Below, in pieces: positions 33,911 to 42,141 of a DNA stretch of 64,000 nucleotides (position 1 is its first letter; each line of letters begins with the position of its first letter). The translations under genes were made by a program, and so were the position numbers. The notes below the pieces were generated by a model. That model saw only the letters and a program-made list of their open reading frames with translations. It was not told the DNA's origin and searched no databases. The stretch covers positions 612,654 to 676,653 of the forward strand of contig NZ_VMRJ01000003.1 in assembly GCF_007713685.1 (NCBI RefSeq), in the 5' to 3' direction. Source of the stretch: Hymenobacter setariae. Its GTDB lineage: Bacteria; Bacteroidota; Bacteroidia; Cytophagales; Hymenobacteraceae.

Positions 33911-33989
33911 TAACAGCCCTAGGCTGACACGAAAGCGCCCCGCTAGCATGTTGCTAGCGGGGCGCTTTCGTGTCAGCCTAGGGCTGTTA
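33911..33989. terminator. Perfect 38-bp hairpin between manC and rlmB
   Basis: Arms 33911-33948 and 33952-33989 are exactly complementary around a 3-base loop. Each arm contains a CCTAGG. The right arm includes the TAA stop of rlmB. It serves both converging genes; its perfection and length exceed a normal terminator. Confidence 0.75.
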
Positions 33990-35003
33990 AGTAATCCGGG
34001 CCTTTGCTACTTCGAAGAGCATGATGCCGGCGGCCACACCCACGTTGAGGCTCTGAATCTGGCCGCTCATCGGGATGCGTAGGCGCTGGTCGCAGAGGCG
34101 TAGCAAGTCGGGCGAGATGCCATCTTCCTCCGAGCCCATGACCACGGCAATGGGGCCGCTGAGGCTGGCGGGCTCGGTATGACCTAGGTCGGCATCGGCC
34201 TTTTCGGTACAGGCGACTACCGTGAGGCCGCTATTTTTCAGGAATTCGATGGTGCGGTGCAGGTCGGGCTCGCGGCACACGGGCAGCAGATTGAGCGCGC
34301 CGGCCGAGGTTTTGACGGCGTCGCCATTAATTTGGGCGGCACCGCGGGCGGGCACTACCAGCGCTTGCACCCCTAGGCACTCGGCGGTGCGGGCAATGGC
34401 GCCGAAGTTGCGCACGTCGGTTACGCGGTCGAGCAGTAGCAAGAAGGGTACCTTGCCTTCTTCAAACAGACCAGCCAGCAGCGTATCGAGCGGGGCAAAG
34501 TCGATGGGCGACACGTAGGCCACCGCGCCTTGGTGGTTTTTGCGGGTCATGCCCTCCAGCTTCTCCAGCGGCACCATCGATACGGGCACGTTGGCCGCTC
34601 GTGCTAGGTCCGAGATGTCCTGGGTCATGCTGTTCTTGGTGCCGCGCAGCAAGAAAATCTTGTCTAGCGTGCGGCCCGCATTTAGCGCCTCTAAAATGGG
34701 GCGCAGGCCAAACAGCATGTCGATGCTGCGGTCGGCAGCGGGCCGGGTGTTGTGCTGTTTGTAAGGCGCGTCGCCAGCGGGCCTGCTGCGCTGCACTTGG
34801 CGCCCTTGCTCATCATAAAACGGGCGGTTGGGCCGGGAGCGATTGCTACCTGCCTCGTTGCCACCAGGGCGGCGGTCGGAGCGGGGCGCATCGCGGTTTT
34901 CGCGGCGCTCGGGGCGGCTGTCGCCGGCGCCTTCGCGGAAGCGGCGCGGCACATAATCGTCTTCGAATCCGCCGTTTACCGGGCGGTCAGTGTCTTTCTC
35001 CAT
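33987..35003 (-). CDS. rlmB: 23S rRNA (guanosine-2'-O-)-methyltransferase RlmB (TrmH/SpoU family)
   Basis: The 338-residue protein has a SpoU-type substrate-binding domain from about residue 92 (MLFGLRPILEALNAGRTLDKIFL) and a knotted methyltransferase domain. Motif 1 is LLDRVTDVRNFGAIARTAECLG, motif 2 is IAVVMGSEEDGIS and motif 3 is IPMSGQIQSLNVGVAAGIMLFE. Together they place SAM in the trefoil knot. It methylates a guanosine in 23S rRNA. The first ~90 residues are a highly charged Arg/Asp/Pro-rich tail with no fold, probably disordered RNA-binding. Its start overlaps the GWxTD gene by 28 bp, implying co-transcription. Confidence 0.93.
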   Translation of the reverse strand: MEKDTDRPVNGGFEDDYVPRRFREGAGDSRPERRENRDAPRSDRRPGGNEAGSNRSRPNRPFYDEQGRQVQRSRPAGDAPYKQHNTRPAADRSIDMLFGLRPILEALNAGRTLDKIFLLRGTKNSMTQDISDLARAANVPVSMVPLEKLEGMTRKNHQGAVAYVSPIDFAPLDTLLAGLFEEGKVPFLLLLDRVTDVRNFGAIARTAECLGVQALVVPARGAAQINGDAVKTSAGALNLLPVCREPDLHRTIEFLKNSGLTVVACTEKADADLGHTEPASLSGPIAVVMGSEEDGISPDLLRLCDQRLRIPMSGQIQSLNVGVAAGIMLFEVAKARIT

Positions 35004-36298
35004 CGTTCTACGGCGGCATACCAGAGCGTTTGATACTCGGGGCGGCGCACCAGTTCGTAGTTATCAGGCGCTAAGGTACTAGGGCGCGGGCGGAAGGTGA
35101 AGCTTGTAGGGCGGCCCGTGCGGTCGAGAGCATCATAAATCCAGCGCTCATCGCCGGTACCTAGGCGCCGTACGCTGCTAGGCGCACCTAAGACCACATA
35201 CAGCAGGCCGCGGTCGGTAAGCCAGCCGGCCTTGTGTCCCGTAAACAACTCGTTAGCAATAGTGACCAAGCCATAGTAGCGTCGAATATAGTCGCGGCCC
35301 CGCGCCTGGTCGCCTCCCGCCGAAGCCAGCCAAAATTGGTCGACTGCGCGCTTGGGGTCGGCGGCCTGTTGTAGCTGCTGGCGCTCGGCCGCGGTGGTGA
35401 GGTACAGCAGCGGCTCGATGAGCTCGGGCGCCGTGCGCTGGCCCGGAAAGTCGGAGGGTACCACCAGCAGCGGCACCGTGCGCACGGGCTCGCCGCCCGT
35501 GCCGCCCACGCGCAGCGCATACAGCCCCTGCTGCGGCAAGCGCAGCAGGTCGCTGGCCGGCAGCGCCGCGGCCGATGAGTCGAGCACCCCTAGGGTGCGC
35601 GGCGCAGCGGGCTGGCGGCGCGGGTCGGCAAAGGGTGGGGGAGCAGCCGTGCTCGATGCAGCGTAGCGCCGCCACCGCACGGGCTGCCCTAGGCCAAAGC
35701 TCGCAATGGCCACGGCCTCACCACTGCGCACGTAGGGGCGTGTGAGCACTAGGCCCATCGAGTCGAGCAGTACGAAAGGCCGGGCTAAACGCTCGGTAGT
35801 GAGGCGAACCCACGCCGTAGTGGCAGGGTTTTGAGTGGAGCCGCTGGGCTGGTTAGTGAGTGCTGGCTGGTCTAGGGAAGCTTGCAGCACAGCTCCGGCT
35901 GGCGCTTGCGCTAGCGGCAGCGCCGCTGTGAGCACTAGCACCGCGCTGGCCGGGTCGGCGCCTGGGTACAAGCGTAGGCGCTGGGTGCCTTGCCACAGGG
36001 GCTGCCTAGCTTCATAGCTAGCCCATACGGTGAGGCGCACAGTAGGCAGCGCTTGCCCCGCAGGGCCTGCCGGTCGATTAAGTAGCAGCCGCAGGCTATC
36101 AGCTTCGCGGCGAGTTTCGACTAGTAGCCTGTTGGCTACGGGCTGGTATAAGCTAGCAAAATCGAGGCGCGATTCCGAAGGTTGGGCCGCTACCCACCGG
36201 CTGCTTAGCAGGCTGAGTAGCACAAAAACCGCCGCGCGGTTGTTAAACTTGAACCTTAATCGGCCGTAGGTACGGCCTAGTCTTTTCTTTCCATCCAT
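34976..36298 (-). CDS. GWxTD domain-containing secreted protein
   Basis: The 440-residue protein has a signal-like segment (AVFVLLSLLSSRWVAA/Q, about 23-39). A middle region rich in Ala/Pro follows, then the C-terminal GWxTD domain: KRAVDQFWLASAGGD, GRDYIRRYYGLVTIANELF and the name-giving AGWLTDRGLLYVVLGAP at about residue 365. Such proteins are widespread in Bacteroidota and have no assigned activity. The 28-bp overlap with rlmB suggests one transcript. Its ATG shares two bases with the ATG of the divergent DUF4834 gene; a downstream start is possible. Confidence 0.85.
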   Translation of the reverse strand: MDGKKRLGRTYGRLRFKFNNRAAVFVLLSLLSSRWVAAQPSESRLDFASLYQPVANRLLVETRREADSLRLLLNRPAGPAGQALPTVRLTVWASYEARQPLWQGTQRLRLYPGADPASAVLVLTAALPLAQAPAGAVLQASLDQPALTNQPSGSTQNPATTAWVRLTTERLARPFVLLDSMGLVLTRPYVRSGEAVAIASFGLGQPVRWRRYAASSTAAPPPFADPRRQPAAPRTLGVLDSSAAALPASDLLRLPQQGLYALRVGGTGGEPVRTVPLLVVPSDFPGQRTAPELIEPLLYLTTAAERQQLQQAADPKRAVDQFWLASAGGDQARGRDYIRRYYGLVTIANELFTGHKAGWLTDRGLLYVVLGAPSSVRRLGTGDERWIYDALDRTGRPTSFTFRPRPSTLAPDNYELVRRPEYQTLWYAAVERWRKTLTAR

Positions 36299-36575
36299 GA
36301 GCTTCTGGATTTCACTGCTGCTGTTTTTCTTACTTGTACGCTACATCTTGCCCGTGGTACTACGGGCAGCGCTCGGCGGCTTTGTGCGGCAGCAGGTGCA
36401 TAAGGCTCAGCAGGGTGGTTTCTACGCTCCTAATGGCGGATTTGAGACGCCACGCCAGCCTGCTACCGAGCCCGGCCAGGTGCGCGTAGACTACGTGCCG
36501 CCCCAAGCGGCTGGCAGCGAGCGCAAGCACGAATTTCGGGGTGGGGAATACGTAGACTATGAAGAAGTAAAATAG
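36297..36575 (+). CDS. DUF4834 family small membrane protein
   Basis: The 92-residue protein has one N-terminal transmembrane helix (SFWISLLLFFLLVRYILPVVL). A basic/glutamine stretch and an acidic, tyrosine-containing C-terminus (RGGEYVDYEEVK) follow, the layout of DUF4834 in Bacteroidota. Function is unknown. Its start codon overlaps head-to-head with that of the GWxTD gene (shared CATG at 36296-36299), so the two promoters must lie inside the opposite coding regions or one start is further in. Confidence 0.8.
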   Translation: MSFWISLLLFFLLVRYILPVVLRAALGGFVRQQVHKAQQGGFYAPNGGFETPRQPATEPGQVRVDYVPPQAAGSERKHEFRGGEYVDYEEVK

Positions 36576-36577
36576 CC

Positions 36578-37063
36578 CTAGGGCTGCGGGTGCGGTGCGA
36601 CCGCTGGCACTACTACTGTTGGCTGCGTGAGCAACTGGTTGAGCGCTTGGCGGCGCTCCGAATATGGGGCACCGTAATTGACTTCAAAATCGGCTACTGC
36701 TTTCGGGTCAAGTGCACCGTCTTTGAGCAGCCGTGCACTATAGATGATACGAGCCAGCTTAGTGGGAGATAAAATGCGAAAGTTTTCGCTAGGCTTCGGC
36801 GTTTCTACCACCTTGCGAGAATCAGTAAAAACAAATTGTAAGTAGCTTGCCCACCCAGCGGGGTCTTGCAGCGTCAACGGCCGCACAAGAAAGAGGCGCT
36901 GTTTTTGGGGCGAGCTGACGTAGTATTCGCCCGCTTCGCCTTGCTCAAGGTGCGCGTAGGGTTGCCCATCCACGGTGATGAGGTCTTTCTTAATGGCAAT
37001 GTTTTGGGCGTTGGCGCTTAGCGCCGCTGCGGCAAGCAAAAGCGTGGCGAGTATGGTTCTCAT
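36578..37063 (-). CDS. Secreted protein of unknown function
   Basis: ATG 37063 is preferred over an upstream frame extension to 37102 because it begins a signal peptide, MRTILATLLLAAAALSANA/Q. The mature protein of about 140 residues contains KKDLITVDGQPYAHLEQGEAG and a Phe-rich LQFVFTDSRKVVETPKPSENF, and ends in a Pro/Val tail. I do not recognise the family; it resembles small Bacteroidota periplasmic proteins described only as hypothetical. It converges on DUF4834 with 2 bp between stops. Confidence 0.7.
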   Translation of the reverse strand: MRTILATLLLAAAALSANAQNIAIKKDLITVDGQPYAHLEQGEAGEYYVSSPQKQRLFLVRPLTLQDPAGWASYLQFVFTDSRKVVETPKPSENFRILSPTKLARIIYSARLLKDGALDPKAVADFEVNYGAPYSERRQALNQLLTQPTVVVPAVAPHPQP

Positions 37064-37173
37064 AAGGTGGGAAGCGTTATGGAGACAGGAATGCCGTACC
37101 AAGCCAAACTCTGTGCCACAAGTGGGGGCGCGCCTTTGTTTCCTAGGCTACCTAGGGTGGGTTACTTAGCCCA

Positions 37174-37247
37174 AAGTTTAAGCCCAGAAACTAAGTAGAC
37201 TTGGCAGAAGCTGCCGCTAAGTCTATTTAGTTTCTGGGCTTGAGCTT
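37174..37247. repeat. Long imperfect intergenic hairpin
   Basis: Arms 37174-37202 and 37219-37247 (AAGCCCAGAAACTAA-type) match except three G-U-compatible positions, with an inner GGCAG/CTGCC stem. It lies between two minus-strand genes and can act as a terminator for the upstream one (37335). Confidence 0.6.
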
Positions 37248-37334
37248 AACGGGGCGTGCATGGGCGGCAGCTTTATTCGGCAGCCTCCCAGGTTAGCTAC
37301 GCTATTGTTCCGCGCTTCGAGCGCTACTAGTAGT

Positions 37335-37805
37335 TTACTGCACGATGTTGACGACAACCTTAACTTGCTTGTCGCTCGGCAGCTTTGGCACCACTATGGT
37401 ATAGTCAACATCAACTGGGCTCAGCGTGGGGCTATCGGTCACATTTACTGTGTGCACGTAGTTGCCCTGGCAATCCAGTTCTACCTGCTGCGAGCGCAGA
37501 AAAGCGCCACCAGAGCGAGGAACGCGGCCCGCCAATAAAGTTGACGTGGTGAAATCTACTGTGGGCGCGGTGGTACTGTTACATTGAACAACCGCTGCTA
37601 GCTCGCCAGGCGAATTAATAATGTAGCTCTTAGACTGGCCTCGCTGGGCCGTGAGCGAGCAGCCGATAGGTAGCGTATAGGCCTGCGTAGCTACGGCGCT
37701 AGGGGCTTCGCCGCAGGGCTGAACTTCACTGTCTTGCTTGTCGCAACTGAAACTCATGGTTAGAAGCGCGATGCTGGCAGATGCAAGTAGGGGTAGAATT
37801 TTCAC
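37335..37805 (-). CDS. Secreted lipoprotein of unknown function
   Basis: I place the start at GTG 37805 because the product then begins VKILPLLASASIALLTMSFSC, a lipoprotein signal with Cys at residue 21; an upstream ATG at 37931 gives no sensible N-terminus. The 156-residue protein has four further Cys (EVQPCGEA, LPIGCSLT, VVQCNST, ELDCQGNY), which could make two disulfides. Strand-rich text such as NYVHTVNVTDSP and KQVKVVVNIVQ suggests a beta-sandwich like protease-inhibitor domains of Bacteroidota. That likeness is structural intuition only. Confidence 0.65.
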   Translation of the reverse strand: MKILPLLASASIALLTMSFSCDKQDSEVQPCGEAPSAVATQAYTLPIGCSLTAQRGQSKSYIINSPGELAAVVQCNSTTAPTVDFTTSTLLAGRVPRSGGAFLRSQQVELDCQGNYVHTVNVTDSPTLSPVDVDYTIVVPKLPSDKQVKVVVNIVQ

Positions 37806-37947
37806 TGTATAGGCAGCTAAGTGAGAAAAGAACAAGCTGCAGGGGCAGCCTACTAGGTGAGCTAATAGGCTGCCAAATGGTTGCATAGCTATACTACTTA
37901 CTTCGCCCTTATTATTTTTAGGCTGGCCCACAAGAAGCTCTCGCTTG

Positions 37948-39045
37948 CTACTTAGGCAGGTACACTGTTTTGCCTTCTTTCACCGACTGCTTGGCCGCGT
38001 CCAGTATCTCGACCACTAGCATATTGGTGGCCAAAGACGACAGTACGTCTTCGGGGGCGGTGCCCCGCACCACGGCCGCTAGGTATGAAAAAGGCTCGTC
38101 GTAGGGTGCGGGCGGCGCGGGCACGGTTTGGTCTTGGGGGGCGTCTTTTTCGGTGCGGCGCACGCGGATGTGGTCGCGGTCGAGGGCGATAACTGAGCCC
38201 GTTTGGCCGTACACTTCTAGGTCCTTGCGGGCATAAGGCCAGTTCCAGGATGCCTCAATGACGCCTTGCGCCTTCGCGTAATTGACCAAGATGGTCACGT
38301 CGTCTTCTACCTTGGGGTACACATCGGGCTTGATATGCAGGGCGTTGGCAGTCACCGACAGCGGGCGCTCGCCGTGCATGAGCCACGTCATGAGGTCGGC
38401 GCCGTAGCAGCCAAAGTCGATTATCGCGCCGCCACCATTCTGCACTGGGTCGGTGAGCCAATCCAGAAATTCTTTATTGACGTTTATTTCCTTGGGGCCT
38501 TGGTGGCCATCATGCGCCACCATGCGCCGGATGCCACCTAGGGCCTTGTCCTGCACCAGTTGGTAGGCTTGGCGGTTAGAGCCGTACCATGTGGTTTCGT
38601 AGTTGGTAAGCAGGTGGATGTGGTGCTTTTGGGCCAGCGCTGCCATCTGGCGGGCGTGGTCCATGCTCACGGCCAGCGGCTTTTCTACCATCACGTGGAC
38701 GCCCTTGGGCGCGCACGCCTGCACCACCCCTAGGTGCTCGTAAATAGAGCCAAATGCCGTGACTGCCTGCGGCTTGGTTTTAGTAAGCATCTCGGGCAGT
38801 GAGCTATACACCAGGTCCATGCTCAGGCCGTATTGCTTAGTGAGGCGCTGGGCCAGTTCGCGGTTGGCCTCCGCAATGCCTACAATCACGATGTCGCCGC
38901 GCTTAGCGCGGCCTAGGATGCCGTGCACGTGAGCATGCGTGAGGCCCGCCACGCCCACCCGCAGGGGCGGCGGCGTTTGGGCGGCGGCCGAGTGGCCCCA
39001 AATAGTCAGTAATAGCGCAAGCGCGGCAACTAGTAACCTAGGCAT
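37948..39045 (-). CDS. Exported Gfo/Idh/MocA-family oxidoreductase
   Basis: The 365-residue protein has a signal peptide (LLVAALALLLTIWGHSAAA/Q). The NAD(P)-binding fold follows: VGVAGLTHAHVHGILGRAK with an atypical Gly-rich loop, and the EKPLAVSMDHARQM motif with the Lys that contacts cofactor and substrate. NGGGAIIDFGCYGADLMTWL carries the catalytic Asp-x-x-x-His-like region, although the His position appears as Tyr/Asp. It is divergent from the DUF1080 gene and close to a second Gfo/Idh/MocA protein. This suggests periplasmic oxidation of sugars at C3, as known for Bacteroidota 3-keto-glycoside loci. Confidence 0.85.
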   Translation of the reverse strand: MPRLLVAALALLLTIWGHSAAAQTPPPLRVGVAGLTHAHVHGILGRAKRGDIVIVGIAEANRELAQRLTKQYGLSMDLVYSSLPEMLTKTKPQAVTAFGSIYEHLGVVQACAPKGVHVMVEKPLAVSMDHARQMAALAQKHHIHLLTNYETTWYGSNRQAYQLVQDKALGGIRRMVAHDGHQGPKEINVNKEFLDWLTDPVQNGGGAIIDFGCYGADLMTWLMHGERPLSVTANALHIKPDVYPKVEDDVTILVNYAKAQGVIEASWNWPYARKDLEVYGQTGSVIALDRDHIRVRRTEKDAPQDQTVPAPPAPYDEPFSYLAAVVRGTAPEDVLSSLATNMLVVEILDAAKQSVKEGKTVYLPK

Positions 39046-39198
39046 AAGGGTGGGCTAAAAAGAGTGAGTTGGCAAGATACCGGGGCCAAACTGGCTGAGT
39101 TGCCAGGGCAGTCCAAGGTCTAATAATTTTCGTGCTAGTTGCCTGGCTACTACTTTTAAAGCCGCGACTTGCTAGTGCGCTGCTTACTTTTCCCACCC

Positions 39199-40590
39199 AT
39201 GAACATCCTCAGTAAAACGCTGGTGCTGGCTGCTTGTGCGGCGACCACGCTGCTCGCCACGTCCTCCCGCCCCCGGCCGCAGGCCGCGAAAGCCGATGCT
39301 TGGCAGAACCTATTCGACGGTAAAACGCTCAAGGGCTGGAAGCGCTTGGCCGGCACGGCCGACTATAAAGTGGAAAACGGCGCTATCGTGGGCACCACCG
39401 TGGCCAACTCGGGCAATACGTTCTTGGTCACCGAAAAGGAGTACGGCGACTACGTGCTGGAGCTGGACATCAAAATCGACAGTCCACAGAGCAACTCGGG
39501 CGTGCAGACGCGCAGCCACTTCGACTCGCCCGAGCAGCCGGGCAAAGTATTCGGCCGGCAGGTTGAGATAGACCCCTCGCCGCGGAGCTGGTCGGGCGGC
39601 ATCTACGACGAGGCCCGCCGCCAGTGGCTGTATCCGCTCGACCTGCACCCGCAGGCTAAAACGGCTTTCAAAGTAGGCGAGTACAACCACATCAAAGTGG
39701 AGTGCCTAGGTAACGAAATGAAGACCTGGGTCAATAATGTGCCGGTGGCTTACGTGGTCGACCCTATCGACCCCAAGGGCTTCATCGGCTTGCAGGTGCA
39801 CGCTGTGAACGAGGCCGCGCAGGCCGGCCATAAGGTCTACTTCAAAAACATTCGCATTAAGACCACCGACTTGAAACCCAGCGCTTTCCCAGCCGACATC
39901 TATGTGGTCAACTTCGTGCCCAACTACCTGAGCGATTACGAGAAGCAGCACGGGTGGAAACTACTTTTCGACGGCAAAACCAGCCAGGGCTGGCGCAGTG
40001 CCAAGGGAACGGCCTTCCCCGCCCAAGGCTGGCAGATAACCGATGGCACCATGACGGTGCTGTCTTCTGAGGGCAAAGAGGCCGCCAACGGCGGCGACAT
40101 CGTGACCAATGCTGAGTACCGTGCCTTCGACTTGTCGTTTGAGTTTAAGCTGACGCCAGGCGCCAACAGCGGCCTGAAATACTTCGTGACGCTGGCCGAA
40201 AAAACGGATATGTCGGCTATCGGCCTCGAATACCAGGTGCTCGACGATGCCTTGCACCCCGACGCCAAGCTCGGGCGCGATGGCAACCGCACGCTGGCCT
40301 CGCTTTATGACCTGATAAAAGCCGACAAGCCCCCGCGCTTCGTGCACCCCATCGGCGAGTGGAACGTGGGCCGCGTGGTCGTGTACCCCAATAACCACGT
40401 CGAGCACTACCTCAACGGCACCAAAGTGCTCGAATACGAGCGCGGCTCGCCTGCTTTCCGCGAACTGGTGGCCCAGAGCAAATACCACATCTGGCCCAAC
40501 TTCGGTGAGGCACCGACCGGCCACCTGCTGCTGCAAGACCACGGCAACAAGGTGTCGTTCCGCAGCATCAAGCTCAAGGAGTTGAAGTAA
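39199..40590 (+). CDS. Double-domain DUF1080 protein (3-keto-disaccharide hydrolase-like)
   Basis: ATG 39199 starts a signal peptide (MNILSKTLVLAACAATTLLA). Two DUF1080/PF06439 lectin-like beta-sandwiches follow in tandem. The first, about 30-235, is WQNLFDGKTLKGWKRL...SNSGVQTRSHF. The second, about 245-463, is WKLLFDGKTSQGWRS...NSGLKYFVTL. Most family members have one domain, so this is an internal duplication or fusion. PF06439 proteins are described as 3-keto-disaccharide hydrolases or act with Gfo/Idh enzymes on 3-keto-glycosides. The following gene, 33 bp on, encodes such an oxidoreductase, so the two probably act together in the periplasm. Confidence 0.88.
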   Translation: MNILSKTLVLAACAATTLLATSSRPRPQAAKADAWQNLFDGKTLKGWKRLAGTADYKVENGAIVGTTVANSGNTFLVTEKEYGDYVLELDIKIDSPQSNSGVQTRSHFDSPEQPGKVFGRQVEIDPSPRSWSGGIYDEARRQWLYPLDLHPQAKTAFKVGEYNHIKVECLGNEMKTWVNNVPVAYVVDPIDPKGFIGLQVHAVNEAAQAGHKVYFKNIRIKTTDLKPSAFPADIYVVNFVPNYLSDYEKQHGWKLLFDGKTSQGWRSAKGTAFPAQGWQITDGTMTVLSSEGKEAANGGDIVTNAEYRAFDLSFEFKLTPGANSGLKYFVTLAEKTDMSAIGLEYQVLDDALHPDAKLGRDGNRTLASLYDLIKADKPPRFVHPIGEWNVGRVVVYPNNHVEHYLNGTKVLEYERGSPAFRELVAQSKYHIWPNFGEAPTGHLLLQDHGNKVSFRSIKLKELK

Positions 40591-40623
40591 ATAATGTTTA
40601 ACCCCACCCAATACTTCTAAGCC

Positions 40624-41979
40624 ATGTCGCAGCCGCGTCGTCTTTTTCTTCAGCAAGTAGCCCTGGCGGGCGCGGGCGCATTGCTACCCCGCGTTACGTG
40701 GTCGGCTAGCAGCTATAAGCGCATCATCGGGGCCAATGACCGGGTGCGCGTGGGCGTGGTCGGGTTCTCGGACCGCCACCGCAACACGCACATGCCGTGC
40801 TTTTTAAATCATTACAAGGAGCTAAATTTTGACATCGTTGGAGTATCCGACATTTGGAGCAAGCGCCGGGAGGAAGGCGCCGCCATGTGGAAGGAAAAGC
40901 TAGGCCACTCGGTGGCGGCTTACCGCAACAACGATGAGATGTACGCCAGCAAAAACGTGGATGCCGTGTTCATCGGCACCGCCGATTTTCAGCACGCGCT
41001 GCACGCCATCGAGGCGGTGCAGGCGGGCTGCGATGCCTACGTCGAGAAACCTTTTGCTGAGACGATGGCTGATAACCGGGCGGCTCTAAAGGCCGTGAAG
41101 GCGTCGAAGCAAATCATTCAGATTGGTTCGCAGCGCCGCAGCGGCGCCAATTATATGGCGGCTGAGCAGTTTATCAAATCTGGCAAGTTTGGCCCCATCA
41201 CGATGGTGGAGCTAACCTGGAACGTGAACCAGCCCGGCCGCTGGCGCCGCCCCGACCTGGTGGCGCAACTGCGCGAATCTGACATAGACTGGAAGCGATA
41301 CCTCATGAACCGCCCCACCGAGGCCTACGACCCGCGCAAGTATCTAGAATATCGTTTGTTCTGGCCTTATTCTTCAGGCCTGCCGGGCCAGTGGATGAGT
41401 CACCAAATTGATACCGTACACTGGTTTACGGGCTTGCCGCACCCGCGCAGCGTGGTGGCCAATGGCGGCATCTACATGTGGAAGGATGGCCGGCGCAACT
41501 GGGATACCCTCACGGCAGTGTTCGATTATGGCCCCGCCAACGACCTAGGTTCCGGTTTTCAGGTCACGTTTGGCTCGCGCATGCACAACGGTGACGAGCA
41601 CCCTGCCGAAATCTACTACTCCAACGGCGGCGAGTTGAACCTGATTACCAACCGCGTATCACCCACCGGCGGCCTCACCAAGCAGTCGGCCGACGCTATG
41701 CACATGCCTGCCAACCTGCTGCCCGAGTTCAGCCTGGCCCAAACGGCCGCCGTGGCCGCCTCGGCCAACACGGGCGGTGACGTGCTCACCTCCAACCACG
41801 TGCGCAACTGGATGGAGTGCGTGCGCAGCCGCCAGCAGCCCCACGCCCCCGTAGAGGCTGGTTATAGCCACTCGATTGCCAACATCATGACCACGGCCGC
41901 CGCCCACACGGGCCTCAAGGCCACGTTTGATGAGAAAACGCAAGAAGTGATGGTTGGCGGTAAGGTGTTTAAATATTGA
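40624..41979 (+). CDS. Tat-exported Gfo/Idh/MocA-family oxidoreductase
   Basis: The 451-residue protein begins SQPRRLFLQQVALAGAGALL, a twin-arginine signal (RRLFLQQ), implying export already folded with bound NAD(P). The Rossmann part reads VRVGVVGFSDRHRNTHMPCF, VSDIWSKRRE and YVEKPFAETMADNRAAL. The C-terminal domain holds GQWMSHQIDTVHWFTGLPHP, with the conserved Asp/His region at about residue 260. It lies 33 bp downstream of the DUF1080 gene and is likely in the same operon. The predicted role is oxidation of a glycoside to the 3-keto form in the periplasm. Confidence 0.9.
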   Translation: MSQPRRLFLQQVALAGAGALLPRVTWSASSYKRIIGANDRVRVGVVGFSDRHRNTHMPCFLNHYKELNFDIVGVSDIWSKRREEGAAMWKEKLGHSVAAYRNNDEMYASKNVDAVFIGTADFQHALHAIEAVQAGCDAYVEKPFAETMADNRAALKAVKASKQIIQIGSQRRSGANYMAAEQFIKSGKFGPITMVELTWNVNQPGRWRRPDLVAQLRESDIDWKRYLMNRPTEAYDPRKYLEYRLFWPYSSGLPGQWMSHQIDTVHWFTGLPHPRSVVANGGIYMWKDGRRNWDTLTAVFDYGPANDLGSGFQVTFGSRMHNGDEHPAEIYYSNGGELNLITNRVSPTGGLTKQSADAMHMPANLLPEFSLAQTAAVAASANTGGDVLTSNHVRNWMECVRSRQQPHAPVEAGYSHSIANIMTTAAAHTGLKATFDEKTQEVMVGGKVFKY

Positions 41980-42011
41980 CCTAGGTCGTAGTATTGCTCG
42001 CCTATTGTATG

Positions 42012-42117
42012 ACCCCACCCCCGGCCCCTCCCCTCCGGGAGAGGGGAGCCTGACGTTCGCCAATGTGTGCTTGCGATAGGCTCCCCTCTCCCGGAGGGGA
42101 GGGGCCGGGGGTGGGGT
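42012..42117. repeat. Perfect 40-bp G/C-rich inverted repeat
   Basis: Arms 42012-42051 and 42078-42117 are exactly complementary, with a 26-base loop. The words CCCCACCCCCGGCCCCTCCC and GGGAGAGGGGAGCCT are shared with 22454-22582. It sits between the converging oxidoreductase and DUF5686 genes. Confidence 0.8.
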
Positions 42118-42141
42118 TTCGCGTTAGTGCAACATAATAGC

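Noticed and set aside
39961..40656. 231-codon minus-strand frame
   Set aside because: Antisense to the DUF1080 gene; no start context and no recognisable protein.
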